Shown: positions 53,825 through 61,966, numbered from the stretch's first letter. The stretch: DNA of 64,000 nucleotides from Hirschia sp964342355 (GCA_964342355.1 CAYFFG010000002.1:124001-188000); one strand, 5' to 3'. A program made the numbers and translations. The notes: generated by a model from the letters alone, not told the origin.

Positions 53825-54325
53825 CTACTCCTTCTCCATCTCATCACTCGATACAAAAAACGCATTGCATGCCTCAGTCCCGAATTTGGACAGGAGGTAG
53901 TCCATATAATCGACTTCTTTTTGGATAAAAATATTGAGCGCTGCCTGAGGCGCGCGCTGCACATTCGAAAGGTTTTCGCGCTGGATTTTTGCAAAAAATG
54001 ATTCAACAAGACTGACCTTTTTGTCCCCGCCCCGAACAGCATTCAAAGATTGCCTTAATTCATCAAATTCCTCGGGAAAGTGCGCTTGCAGCGTTTGAAT
54101 TCCGGGCAGTTCTTCCATCTGACGAAAGATTTTCTTTGTCTGGCTGAGCGATAGCACAACGCTAAACCCGAAAGTTACAGCGCTATAACAAAATCCGGAC
54201 ACGGTAAGAGAAATCACAAACAAAATTCGTTCACGTTTACCCTTCCTCAAAAAGAAGGAAGCAGCAAACGCGGCACCGCCTATGATCAGCGTGAGTATCA
54301 GCACATTTTGCAAAAACTGGATCAC
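53825..54325 (-). CDS. Hypothetical membrane protein
   Basis: 166 residues with two N-terminal membrane helices (about 5-25 and 35-58), then a helical soluble domain with a TKKIFRQMEELPGIQ segment and a C-terminal DYLLSKFGTEACNAFF region. It starts 12 bp after the stop of the L7/L12-like gene, so the two are probably co-transcribed. No family recognised. Confidence 0.55.
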   Translation of the reverse strand: MIQFLQNVLILTLIIGGAAFAASFFLRKGKRERILFVISLTVSGFCYSAVTFGFSVVLSLSQTKKIFRQMEELPGIQTLQAHFPEEFDELRQSLNAVRGGDKKVSLVESFFAKIQRENLSNVQRAPQAALNIFIQKEVDYMDYLLSKFGTEACNAFFVSSDEMEKE

Positions 54326-54337
54326 AGCCCCACCCCA

Positions 54338-54631
54338 TTACTTCCAGCCGCGTTGTTTGGCTCTTTCCTCTACTGCTTCCTTAGAGTTTTTCAAACCAAG
54401 ACTTGAGGCTTCTCGCAGCAATTTTATGGCTTCGATTTTCTTGCCATTGCGAAGCGCGCTGTCGATGGTCGCCCATTGTGTGGAAGTGACTTTATCAAGT
54501 CGCTCTTGCTTTTCTTCCGCCGTCAAAGGCGGTGGGGAAAGACTGTCTTCCTCTGTCGGGCGCGCAAATCGACCCAATAAGAATGCGATGAATAACGCCG
54601 CCAAAACGATTGGATCCAAGAGTTTTTCCAT
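54338..54631 (-). CDS. Membrane protein with L7/L12 C-terminal-like domain
   Basis: 97 residues: one N-terminal membrane helix (PIVLAALFIAFLLGRF), a Pro/acidic linker, and a C-terminal domain with KIEAIKLLREASSLGLKNSKEAVEE, the helix-turn-helix pattern (KIxxIKxxRExTxLGLKxAKxxVE) of the ribosomal L7/L12 C-terminal domain. Small proteins of this design occur in many bacteria and are annotated as L7/L12-related, but they are not ribosomal. The fold and a protein-binding role are inferred. First gene of the three-gene unknown operon. Confidence 0.7.
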   Translation of the reverse strand: MEKLLDPIVLAALFIAFLLGRFARPTEEDSLSPPPLTAEEKQERLDKVTSTQWATIDSALRNGKKIEAIKLLREASSLGLKNSKEAVEERAKQRGWK

Positions 54632-54752
54632 TTTCGCGTCCTTCCCTCCCGACGCCGGAAATTAGCTCAAGTATTGCGCCAGCCTTCGGTCATGCTAAAC
54701 CGCTCGCGTTAAAAGAATGATCCACATCCAAGCACACACACAGGGACGAGCC

Positions 54753-56153
54753 ATGAGCGATAAATTCCGCACAGAATCTGACACAATGGGCCCGGTCGAA
54801 GTACCCGCAGACGCCTATTGGGGCGCACAGGCGCAACGCTCACTCGGCAACTTTAAAATCGGCTGGGAAAAACAACCAGCGTCCATCGTGCGTGCGCTGG
54901 GTGTGGTCAAACGCGCCGCCAGTGAAGCCAACATGGATCTGGGCAAAATGGACCCGGAACTTGGCAAAACCATCGTTCAGGCCGCGCAGGAAGTCATCGA
55001 CGGCAAGCTGAACGAACACTTCCCGCTCGTCGTCTGGCAGACAGGGTCCGGCACCCAGTCCAACATGAATTCCAACGAGGTGATTTCCAACCGTTCAATC
55101 GAACTTCTCGGCGGTGAAATAGGCTCTAAAGCGCCCGTGCACCCAAACGACCACTGCAACATGTCGCAGTCATCCAACGACACATTCCCAACAGCCATGC
55201 ACGTGGCTTGTGCGACTGAAACCGTTGAGACCTTGCTGCCTGCTCTGAAAAAACTAAACGCTGCGATCGACGCCAAGGCCAAAGAGTGGGCGGACATTAT
55301 CAAGATCGGCCGCACACACACCCAGGACGCGACGCCTGTCACACTGGGACAGGAATTTTCCGGCTACGCCAAACAGCTTGAGAACGGCATCGCCCGCCTG
55401 GAAATGACTCTGCCCGCCCTCATGGAGCTGGCGCAAGGCGGCACAGCGGTTGGCACCGGCCTTGCCTCCCCTGAAGGGTTCGCCGAACTGGTCGCAGACA
55501 AGATCGCAGCCATCACCGGCCTGCCTTTCACCACAGCGCCGAACAAATTCGAGGCACTGGCCGCGCATGACGCGATGGTCTTCACTCATGGCGCGATCCA
55601 CACGGTGGCGATGTCATGCTTTAAAATCGCCAACGACATCCGTTTCCTAGGCTCTGGTCCACGGTCAGGCCTAGGTGAGCTTGCTCTTCCAGAAAACGAG
55701 CCGGGATCGTCCATCATGCCTGGCAAGGTGAACCCCACCCAGTGTGAAGCCCTGACCCAGGTCTGCGCCCACATTCACGGCAACAACGCCGCCATCGCGT
55801 TTGCAGGATCTCAAGGTCACTTTGAACTCAACGTCTTCAACCCGATGATGGCTTATAACTTCCTCCAGTCCGTGAAACTTCTGGCGGATGCGGCGATTTC
55901 CTTCACCGACAATTGTGTGGTCGGCATTGAGCCACGCCTCGACAACATCCAGCGCGGCCTTGAAAACTCGCTGATGTTGGTCACGCCGCTGAAGGAAAAA
56001 TACGGCTATGACCGTGCGGCTAAAATCGCCAAAACTGCGCACAAGAACAACACCACACTGCGCGAAGAAGCGATCAAGGACGGCATCCCGGGCAAAGACT
56101 TCGACAACATCGTCGTCCCCGCCAAAATGATCGGCCCAACGCCGAAAGCGTAA
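54753..56153 (+). CDS. fumC: Class II fumarate hydratase
   Basis: 466 residues, cytoplasmic TCA cycle enzyme interconverting fumarate and malate, homotetramer without iron. The fumarase signature GSSIMPGKVNPTQCEAL (catalytic Ser) is present, as are GSGTQSNMNSNEVISNR and the HPNDHCNMSQSSNDTFPTAMH segment. Start 54753 is chosen because the protein then begins at the family start (SDKFRTESDTMGP) and GGGACG lies upstream. Length matches E. coli FumC. It is the last chromosomal housekeeping gene before the accessory region. Confidence 0.97.
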   Translation: MSDKFRTESDTMGPVEVPADAYWGAQAQRSLGNFKIGWEKQPASIVRALGVVKRAASEANMDLGKMDPELGKTIVQAAQEVIDGKLNEHFPLVVWQTGSGTQSNMNSNEVISNRSIELLGGEIGSKAPVHPNDHCNMSQSSNDTFPTAMHVACATETVETLLPALKKLNAAIDAKAKEWADIIKIGRTHTQDATPVTLGQEFSGYAKQLENGIARLEMTLPALMELAQGGTAVGTGLASPEGFAELVADKIAAITGLPFTTAPNKFEALAAHDAMVFTHGAIHTVAMSCFKIANDIRFLGSGPRSGLGELALPENEPGSSIMPGKVNPTQCEALTQVCAHIHGNNAAIAFAGSQGHFELNVFNPMMAYNFLQSVKLLADAAISFTDNCVVGIEPRLDNIQRGLENSLMLVTPLKEKYGYDRAAKIAKTAHKNNTTLREEAIKDGIPGKDFDNIVVPAKMIGPTPKA

Positions 56154-56175
56154 GGCGCCCGCCGCTTCATCCTGC

Positions 56176-56282
56176 ATCGTCATCCTCGACGGCGAAGCTG
56201 TCTGAGGATCCATCTAACGCTCTCGCACGCGAACAGCCGAAAGATGGATTCCCAGACGCCTCCCGGCGTCGGGAATGACGAT
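56176..56282. repeat. MITE-like palindromic intergenic repeat
   Basis: A 107-bp imperfect palindrome: the left end ATCGTCATCCTCGAC matches the reverse complement of the right end GTCGGGAATGACGAT at 13 of 15 bases, and the inner GGATCCATC also pairs with GATGGATTCC. The CGTCAT...ATGACG and GGATCCATC words are typical of dispersed intergenic repeats in alphaproteobacteria. Copies elsewhere in the genome are expected. Confidence 0.7.
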
Positions 56283-56340
56283 TGGAAAATCCAGACAGCA
56301 ATTAGCTGTACTTTGTTCGCTAAATGCGTACATTAATTAA

Positions 56341-56796
56341 ATGGAACTGCGTACTTGGCGAACCCACAATAAACTGACTCTCCAAGTGCTGGCTGACGCT
56401 CTTGGAACCACAAAAGGGTATGTTTCTGAGATAGAACGAGGAATTCGCCATCCGTCACCCGATCTAGCCAAACGCATAGAAGCCTTCACAAACGGCGAGG
56501 TCACCGCCGCCGAACTTCTCGGCCTTGATCCCGCGACGCCGAAGCGGCATGTCGCCGACTCCTCCGCGAATTACGCCCCAAACGCCGTCACCGTCGCCAT
56601 CCCTGAAGCGCTGTTTGAAAAAGCGAACGAATACGGCCTCGACATTCCCGCGCTTGTCGCAGAAGGCGGAATTCCCTGCCTGCGCGCCGTCTTCAAGGAA
56701 GAATACATCCGACGCAATCAGGCTGGGATTGAATCAACGCGGCGCTATATCGGGGGCCGAAATCAACTCACTTTTCTAATAGAAACAATGACTTAG
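56341..56796 (+). CDS. HTH-CcdA fusion protein (antitoxin-like regulator)
   Basis: 151 residues. An N-terminal Cro/C1-type helix-turn-helix (about 5-60, LQVLADALGTTKGYVSEIERG) is fused to a CcdA-like antitoxin region (about 82-140, VTVAIPEALFEKANEYG, YIRRNQAGIESTRRYI). CcdA normally neutralises CcdB gyrase poison. No CcdB gene is adjacent. The last 14 residues after YIGGRN do not look like the CcdA C-terminus, and the stop is only 17 bp before the TTTACCCCA repeats, so the 3' end may have been replaced at an integration site. It could also be a free-standing regulator. Confidence 0.7.
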   Translation: MELRTWRTHNKLTLQVLADALGTTKGYVSEIERGIRHPSPDLAKRIEAFTNGEVTAAELLGLDPATPKRHVADSSANYAPNAVTVAIPEALFEKANEYGLDIPALVAEGGIPCLRAVFKEEYIRRNQAGIESTRRYIGGRNQLTFLIETMT

Positions 56797-56813
56797 TCAT
56801 TTGTGGTCTCGGG

Positions 56814-56847
56814 TTTTACCCCACTGTTTACCCCATTTTTTACCCCA
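56814..56847. repeat. Three TTTACCCCA direct repeats, 12-bp period
   Basis: TTTTACCCCA, GTTTACCCCA and TTTTACCCCA, with the ACCCC cores at 56818, 56830 and 56842, exactly 12 bp apart. Such short, evenly spaced repeats next to an element end resemble arm-type binding sites for a tyrosine integrase/excisionase. Confidence 0.6.
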
Positions 56848-56876
56848 CCTTCGCATCATGCAAGTTTGGTTTGGGA

Positions 56877-58379
56877 TTAAACATAGAACCGATAAGAGGG
56901 ATTCGGCGAATCATCTTTTCCAAATTCACACATTAACTCGCCTACCCGTTTGGCAAATAGGAGTGTAATTGGATAGCTCCCTACACCATCACTGGAATTC
57001 CAATTCATTTTCGTTAACGCAAGTATCTCTTTTGCCCGCGCTAAAATATCTGTTTCAAATGCGCTCCCGATTTCCAGTGGTGCCGGAATGTGTGCGCCCG
57101 GATATTCGTTCCACCAAGGAACGTAGCCGCTCGTGAATAGATAGTTCTTGTCATCTAGGGAGCAAACAGTTCCTCGCCATGGCTCTTCCTGTCCTTTCCG
57201 GACAACTCGGAAAGACGTGGGTCGAATCCAAATCAAATCCAGCTTCGGAACAACCCCTTCAACCGCTTCAGAGAAACCTTGTTCCTCTTCCTCCATGTAT
57301 CTGGTTGTCTTGTGGATCACGACCCGATCTGGCAGTACGCCTGCTCTTTCTTCGTATGCGTCAATGACCTTCCTCAAGAGGTCTTTCGCTTGCGCAGAGT
57401 TTAGATAAGTTTGCCTATCTTTTTTCTGATCATGGTCAATATTTGCTCCCTTCAGGGCAAACGGGTCTAGTTCAGTTGAGTAAGCCTGCGCAACGCTCGC
57501 ATATACCAGATGTCCACCGCGCCTTTTCATGTGATGGAATGTAATCCCAACAAAGCACACATTTCGAGGGAGTTCCGCTGGGCGCCAAGGGATTCCCTTG
57601 GCTTTGTAATATATCGATGTGGCTATATTCCACATTCGGGTTGCATGGCTCTGACCAGAAGAATCTGGGCGCTCAATAGTGTCGCGACGAAGCACTTGTA
57701 TTGGCACAGCGTTAGGAAGCGACATTACTTTTGCTTTTAGGGCGCGATAAAACGTACGAAACAGCAAGTCCTCTGCCAATGAATAAAGAGCCCGAGCTGC
57801 CTTTAGTTCTTCGGCTGTAGGTTGGAAGAGAGCCAATTGGTCGCTAATCTCTTCTCGTTGGATTATTTCAAGTGCACGTCGCTCCTCAGCATTGAGAGAC
57901 GGATTGCTTACTCTTAGATCTCCTAGTTCACTGGGTATGCAGACGATAATACAATCTGGACCATCGTCATCCAGAAGGCTGGCAACCTTATCAGCATAGA
58001 GGTCTACAAGATCCTGTAATCCGTCACCTATCTTCGCTCTTTTCATTGCAAGAGAATATTGCCCTTGATTGACAACACGTTGTAGGCGTTTTGGTAGCCT
58101 GAATTCCGCTCCGAGAGCAGTATTTAAGCCCGGCCAGTCTCGGTAGCGTTTCGAGTTTTTTTCTTGGCCGGGGCTAAATCTTGAAAACCGCCCCAGCCAT
58201 CCTGCTGCAGCTTCTGTATCGTCTTTCAAGCCAACAACGCCCAGAGTGATTTTTCGTTCGCCCAAGTAATCCGCTGGCTTGAATTTTTCGAGACCCCGTC
58301 GGGGGTCAACGTCGGTTTTACCGTCAGAAAACTGAACTTTTGGCTCAGGCAGTACGTTTATTTTGAGTGGCACTGTCAT
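56877..58379 (-). CDS. Short prokaryotic Argonaute (MID-PIWI, catalytically inactive)
   Basis: 500 residues: short N-terminal lead with DPRRGLEKF, a MID domain (about 90-260; CIIVCIPSEL, ALKAKVM and PIQVLRRDTI supply candidate guide 5'-phosphate contacts) and a PIWI domain (about 270-500; VCFVGITFHH, PDRVVIHKTTRYMEEEEQGF and LTKMNWNSSDGVGSYPITL). There is no N or PAZ domain. The first catalytic Asp of the DEDX tetrad is replaced (T280 in VGITF), and the third site reads HK, so it should bind guide and target but not cut. Its start overlaps the stop of the SIR2-APAZ gene by 35 bp, so the two form one operon, as in SPARSA systems. Confidence 0.9.
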   Translation of the reverse strand: MTVPLKINVLPEPKVQFSDGKTDVDPRRGLEKFKPADYLGERKITLGVVGLKDDTEAAAGWLGRFSRFSPGQEKNSKRYRDWPGLNTALGAEFRLPKRLQRVVNQGQYSLAMKRAKIGDGLQDLVDLYADKVASLLDDDGPDCIIVCIPSELGDLRVSNPSLNAEERRALEIIQREEISDQLALFQPTAEELKAARALYSLAEDLLFRTFYRALKAKVMSLPNAVPIQVLRRDTIERPDSSGQSHATRMWNIATSIYYKAKGIPWRPAELPRNVCFVGITFHHMKRRGGHLVYASVAQAYSTELDPFALKGANIDHDQKKDRQTYLNSAQAKDLLRKVIDAYEERAGVLPDRVVIHKTTRYMEEEEQGFSEAVEGVVPKLDLIWIRPTSFRVVRKGQEEPWRGTVCSLDDKNYLFTSGYVPWWNEYPGAHIPAPLEIGSAFETDILARAKEILALTKMNWNSSDGVGSYPITLLFAKRVGELMCEFGKDDSPNPSYRFYV

Positions 58380-60903
58380 GCTTCAAGAGTCCTTTCTCTT
58401 CGACGTCTGCCCGATAGAATTCACCTCTCAACAGCAGATCGTCCGCAAACTGACCACCCAGATTTATGATCTGCATACCGTCTGAAATAAAGCGTTCCCA
58501 AAAATTGAGATCGCTATCGACACTTCCATTTCGATCGAACTTAAATCGTGAGGTGGATTTTTTGGTTCTGAGATAGCCCGGCAATGGAGTCACGCCATCA
58601 GTTTTTGTGAACATGTAGTAGGGTTTGATCCGAACACCCCAACCCCCAAGCGTTTTAACAACTTCATAGCCAAAACCTTCGCACTCAAACCAAGTATGTT
58701 TCCCAACTTCTCGCAGTTTAGCAACTCCGCGGCTAACACCACGCCTGCTCGCAGAATCATAGATAAAATTGCGGGGCTCTCCATTATCACCAGTAAAGTA
58801 TGCCCGCTTTGCCGGGCGGTTCTTTTTCGTGCGCTCCAAAATAAGTCCATCATCTTTGAACCTTGTAAGATATGCTTCAAAGTGTTTGCGGATGAGCCAA
58901 GACAATTGTCGTTGAAGAACGATGTCCTCATCGGCCTCAGCAACATTGCGCTCTTCAATAGGTCCCGTCATCACAGGCTCAAAAATAAGGGAAGCCATCA
59001 CTGCTGGCATGAATGTTCTAATCAGTCCTGCACGTCTATCGAGTAGAAACGTCCCAGCTTCATGCAAATCGCACTTTCGTTCCAAGTCACTCCAACTGGC
59101 TTTAACTGGAATGAGCTGGAGGGTTTCTGGTATGGAGCTAACCGGAAGCATGTTGACTGTGTATGTGCCAATTGGGCCTGTCGCACGAGCTATAGTGGCT
59201 GAACCCGCTGACGCTTCCATACGCAATAGCTTTGCTCTGAAGTTGTCAGTTCCGGACGGATATGCAAATTCGGCCGCACCGCCGTGCTCAGAAGCCATTT
59301 CCTGAACGTCGACCAGACCTGTGCCGGAGCGCTCCATTGCGCTCATGCCAAAAAACACATCACAAATAGTGCGATTACGTAGACTACTAAATTCAGGAAC
59401 CGGCGTGAATGCTCCCAGAGAATCTAGGGAAAGCCGATCGCTCAATTTCGGCTTTTGTCCCGGGTTTTCAAATACGATCCCGACGCTTTCTTGTGCATCA
59501 ACTCTAGCCGGCCGCTCTAACGAGTAATCTCTGTGAACCAACAGGTTGATCGCCAGTTCGATTAACGCACGATCCGCATATGCCGATCTTTGTTCATGAG
59601 TGCTGCGCTGCTTCACCGTCAGTGTAGGGTTCACATCCTTATCCTCCAGCCAAGCCAGCAGCTCTTTTCGCTGATTGATAAGGTTGCCACCAAATATTTG
59701 GCGCTTCTTCCCTCCGACTGTTGCGGATACGATAGCCCATGGGAAAAATCGATTGGTGTCACGGCCAAACAGCAAGATAGCCCCATTTGTTGGGGTATCG
59801 AATCCCTCTACTTTCAACAACAGGCCGAGGTCTCGCATAAAGGGCTTCAGGCTGTCTGACTTCAGATCGCTAGGACCGACTTTGTCTGCATAGTCTTTCA
59901 GAATTGCGAGAGCTAAATCAGCATCAATATCAGCCCAAGATGCGCCGTTACAAACCTCGTCATCGAAACCAACATCGTCTCCTTGCGGCGCTGAGTCAAA
60001 ATATCGTTTTTCAGATTTGAGCTCTGTGTCTAGTTCATTGAATAGCCGATCAAAACCATCGATCTCAATGTCATGAAAGTTCGCTCCGAGGCGATCTTGT
60101 AATGCAACCGCGTTAGGATGAAATGGCTCACTCTTCATCCGGCACCAAAACACCCCCTTACGGAACGCTAAACTGCTCTCTTCGCCGAGAAGGTCTTTCA
60201 TAATCGACGCCTCCGCTCCTCGGTAACCCACAACTACCAACGGTGTGGATTCGAGTAGTGGTCTCAACGTGTCGAGCAATTTTGGCGCTAGTGAGCTAAC
60301 TTCTTCGATCAGATTGCAGTCCGTGTATTGCTCGGCCTTGCCGTGTAACCAGACGATTTGAGCGCGCGCATAGAGGTCAAATTCGTTAAAATCTCCAGGA
60401 CTCCTATTCGATTCAAATACGTGACGTATGTGGGGATGCTTCTCCCTAAGTGCGTTCGGCAAACAAGCATCAAAATTTGTAGTCAGTATGCTTCCGGCCA
60501 AGCCTCTCGTAACAAGATTGGCAAGCGAACTGTAGCCCTGACTTGTCACACCTTCATGATGAATGAGGTCCATCATAACTGATCTGCGATATGCTTGCGG
60601 CGTCAGTAAATGCTGAACGGCAAGCGGGAAATTATCTGCAAGATTTTCGGCACCGTCTATAAACCAATCGTGAGACGATAACCAACTTTGCCATTCGGAC
60701 GGCTTCAGACGTTCCGGAGCAATCCGCTCCCGGTTATGACGATCCGCATATACTCGTTTGGCAATTCGCCTTACGCATTCTCCAGCCATGGGTATACCGG
60801 ACGAGAAAGAGGCACCTGCTCCGAGCAAAATGGTGGGTCTAGCATCATTCTGGTCAGGTCGAAAAATTGAAGCGAGTATAGATAACGAATCAGAATTTGA
60901 CAT
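58345..60903 (-). CDS. SIR2 - GHKL-like ATPase - APAZ effector (Argonaute partner)
   Basis: 852 residues in three parts. SIR2 NADase (about 20-290): GAGAS (28-32), catalytic N143 in TTNFD and H187 in WLHG, VVVGYRG. RecG/Schlafen-type C-terminal ATPase-like domain (about 325-560): PTNGAILLFG, FGGNLINQ, ALIELAINLLVHRDYS (E449, N453, HRDY 457-460), ENPG, LRNRTICDVFFG, MERSGTG. APAZ region (about 570-852), which holds the Argonaute-binding analogue of PAZ. In SPARSA systems the SIR2-APAZ protein, with a short Argonaute loaded by guide RNA, is activated by plasmid DNA and destroys NAD(P)+, killing the cell. The middle ATPase domain is extra. ATG 60903 has no strong ribosome site. Confidence 0.88.
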   Translation of the reverse strand: MSNSDSLSILASIFRPDQNDARPTILLGAGASFSSGIPMAGECVRRIAKRVYADRHNRERIAPERLKPSEWQSWLSSHDWFIDGAENLADNFPLAVQHLLTPQAYRRSVMMDLIHHEGVTSQGYSSLANLVTRGLAGSILTTNFDACLPNALREKHPHIRHVFESNRSPGDFNEFDLYARAQIVWLHGKAEQYTDCNLIEEVSSLAPKLLDTLRPLLESTPLVVVGYRGAEASIMKDLLGEESSLAFRKGVFWCRMKSEPFHPNAVALQDRLGANFHDIEIDGFDRLFNELDTELKSEKRYFDSAPQGDDVGFDDEVCNGASWADIDADLALAILKDYADKVGPSDLKSDSLKPFMRDLGLLLKVEGFDTPTNGAILLFGRDTNRFFPWAIVSATVGGKKRQIFGGNLINQRKELLAWLEDKDVNPTLTVKQRSTHEQRSAYADRALIELAINLLVHRDYSLERPARVDAQESVGIVFENPGQKPKLSDRLSLDSLGAFTPVPEFSSLRNRTICDVFFGMSAMERSGTGLVDVQEMASEHGGAAEFAYPSGTDNFRAKLLRMEASAGSATIARATGPIGTYTVNMLPVSSIPETLQLIPVKASWSDLERKCDLHEAGTFLLDRRAGLIRTFMPAVMASLIFEPVMTGPIEERNVAEADEDIVLQRQLSWLIRKHFEAYLTRFKDDGLILERTKKNRPAKRAYFTGDNGEPRNFIYDSASRRGVSRGVAKLREVGKHTWFECEGFGYEVVKTLGGWGVRIKPYYMFTKTDGVTPLPGYLRTKKSTSRFKFDRNGSVDSDLNFWERFISDGMQIINLGGQFADDLLLRGEFYRADVEEKGLLKHDSATQNKRTA

Positions 60904-61011
60904 TAGTCAAAACGCTAGCAGAGTTGGAGAACAAAGCAAGCACATTCTGTTAGCTTATCTCCGGTGAGTTTCGCTGGAACGTCATGGACCCGCTTTGATT
61001 ACGCGTCCTCG

Positions 61012-61554
61012 TTAGACTGCCAGTATAAGCCGCACCTGCTTCATGGTCATAAACATGCGAGACGGATTGCTCGCGAATGACTGAAACCCAAATGCCGCAT
61101 ACCACTCGATACGCCTCTGATAAGCCAATTCGTCCCCATCAGCCATGACATCTAAGACGATTGCAAAGCAGCCGGCTTTTTGCGAAATCGCATCGGCTTT
61201 CGCAAAGACGTGGTGCATCAGAATTGATCCAAGCCCTTGACCTTGCGCGGTCTCGCTCACGGCGACCTGTCCGAGAAACAGAATAGGTAATTCGCCGTGA
61301 TCAGGCGCGCCGCGCGGACGTTTGGCCAATTCGCCCGCATCCATCATGCCAAGATTGATCGCATGATAACCGAGAATATCGGCGCTGCCCTCTTCAACAG
61401 CGACATAGACGCGGGTCATGTCGTCCTTTTGCTGCTTCTTTGCGTTCAGCTTGAGAAAGTTGTCCAGTCGGTCAACCCCACAAGAAAATCCGGCCCGATT
61501 GTGTCGGGCCGGATCAAAATGCTCAATGCGCAAGTCGCTTGAATCAGTCGGCAT
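61012..61554 (-). CDS. GNAT acetyltransferase toxin (TacT-like)
   Basis: 180 residues. The acetyl-CoA loop is in QVAVSETAQGQGLGSILM (R/QxxGxG/A type), and the fold has the N-terminal DRLDNFLKLNAKKQQKDDMTRVYVA and C-terminal ASNPSRMFMTM segments of TacT-type toxins, which acetylate aminoacyl-tRNA and stop translation. The ATG at 61554 overlaps the stop of the DUF1778 antitoxin by 11 bp, the usual coupling. The frame is open further upstream, but only as a shadow of the antitoxin gene. The stop lies 109 bp upstream of the SIR2-APAZ gene. Confidence 0.85.
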   Translation of the reverse strand: MPTDSSDLRIEHFDPARHNRAGFSCGVDRLDNFLKLNAKKQQKDDMTRVYVAVEEGSADILGYHAINLGMMDAGELAKRPRGAPDHGELPILFLGQVAVSETAQGQGLGSILMHHVFAKADAISQKAGCFAIVLDVMADGDELAYQRRIEWYAAFGFQSFASNPSRMFMTMKQVRLILAV

Positions 61555-61852
61555 GCACGACGCGGTCCTTATAGGCCTTCGCAGCGGCAATCGCGCGTGG
61601 CGTCGGCTTTGGCGGCGCATCCAGGGCAGCCGCAAATTGAGCGGCATCTTCTGGCATCAGCACATGGCGCGAGCGTGTTTCAAGAACGCGCTCGGCTTCC
61701 TTGGCGATTGCCGCCCGCAGGAAAACTGATTTATCAACCGCCAATGACGTGGCAGCCTGTTCAATTAGATCGAACAGCCCGTCGCCGTGACGGATCTGGG
61801 TCGTGCGAGACTGCTTTTCATCGTCCAGAGGACTGGCTTGAAAATCCAACAT
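61544..61852 (-). CDS. DUF1778 antitoxin (TacA-like)
   Basis: 102 residues. An RHH-type DUF1778 DNA-binding N-terminus (SRTTQIRHGDGLFDLIEQAATSL) and the SVFLRAAIAKEAERVL helix are followed by a C-terminal toxin-neutralising tail. It binds the GNAT toxin and its own promoter. It precedes and overlaps the toxin gene, and a 19-bp palindrome (61877-61895) lies 25 bp upstream of its start. Confidence 0.85.
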   Translation of the reverse strand: MLDFQASPLDDEKQSRTTQIRHGDGLFDLIEQAATSLAVDKSVFLRAAIAKEAERVLETRSRHVLMPEDAAQFAAALDAPPKPTPRAIAAAKAYKDRVVHAD

Positions 61853-61876
61853 AGCGAACTCCTTTCATGTGATTAT

Positions 61877-61895
61877 GTAGTGCATATTGCATTAC
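61877..61895. promoter_or_regulatory. Palindromic operator candidate upstream of the antitoxin
   Basis: GTAGTGCATATTGCATTAC reads almost the same on both strands (arms GTAGTGCA and TGCATTAC, 7 of 8 matches, 3-bp centre). It lies 25 bp upstream of the DUF1778 start, the usual place for RHH antitoxin autoregulation. Confidence 0.55.
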
Positions 61896-61966
61896 AAGTC
61901 AAGTTTTGCCGCAATTAGGCAGACTGAGCCACAGCATTCACCATAGATCAAAAATGGCGAAATCCC

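Noticed and set aside
56751..56761. GGGGCCGAAAT match to the 5' end of the tmRNA coding piece near the element boundary
   Set aside because: Only 11 bp are shared and the site is inside the HTH-CcdA coding frame; the ssrA gene is 7 kb away and intact, so this is probably chance.
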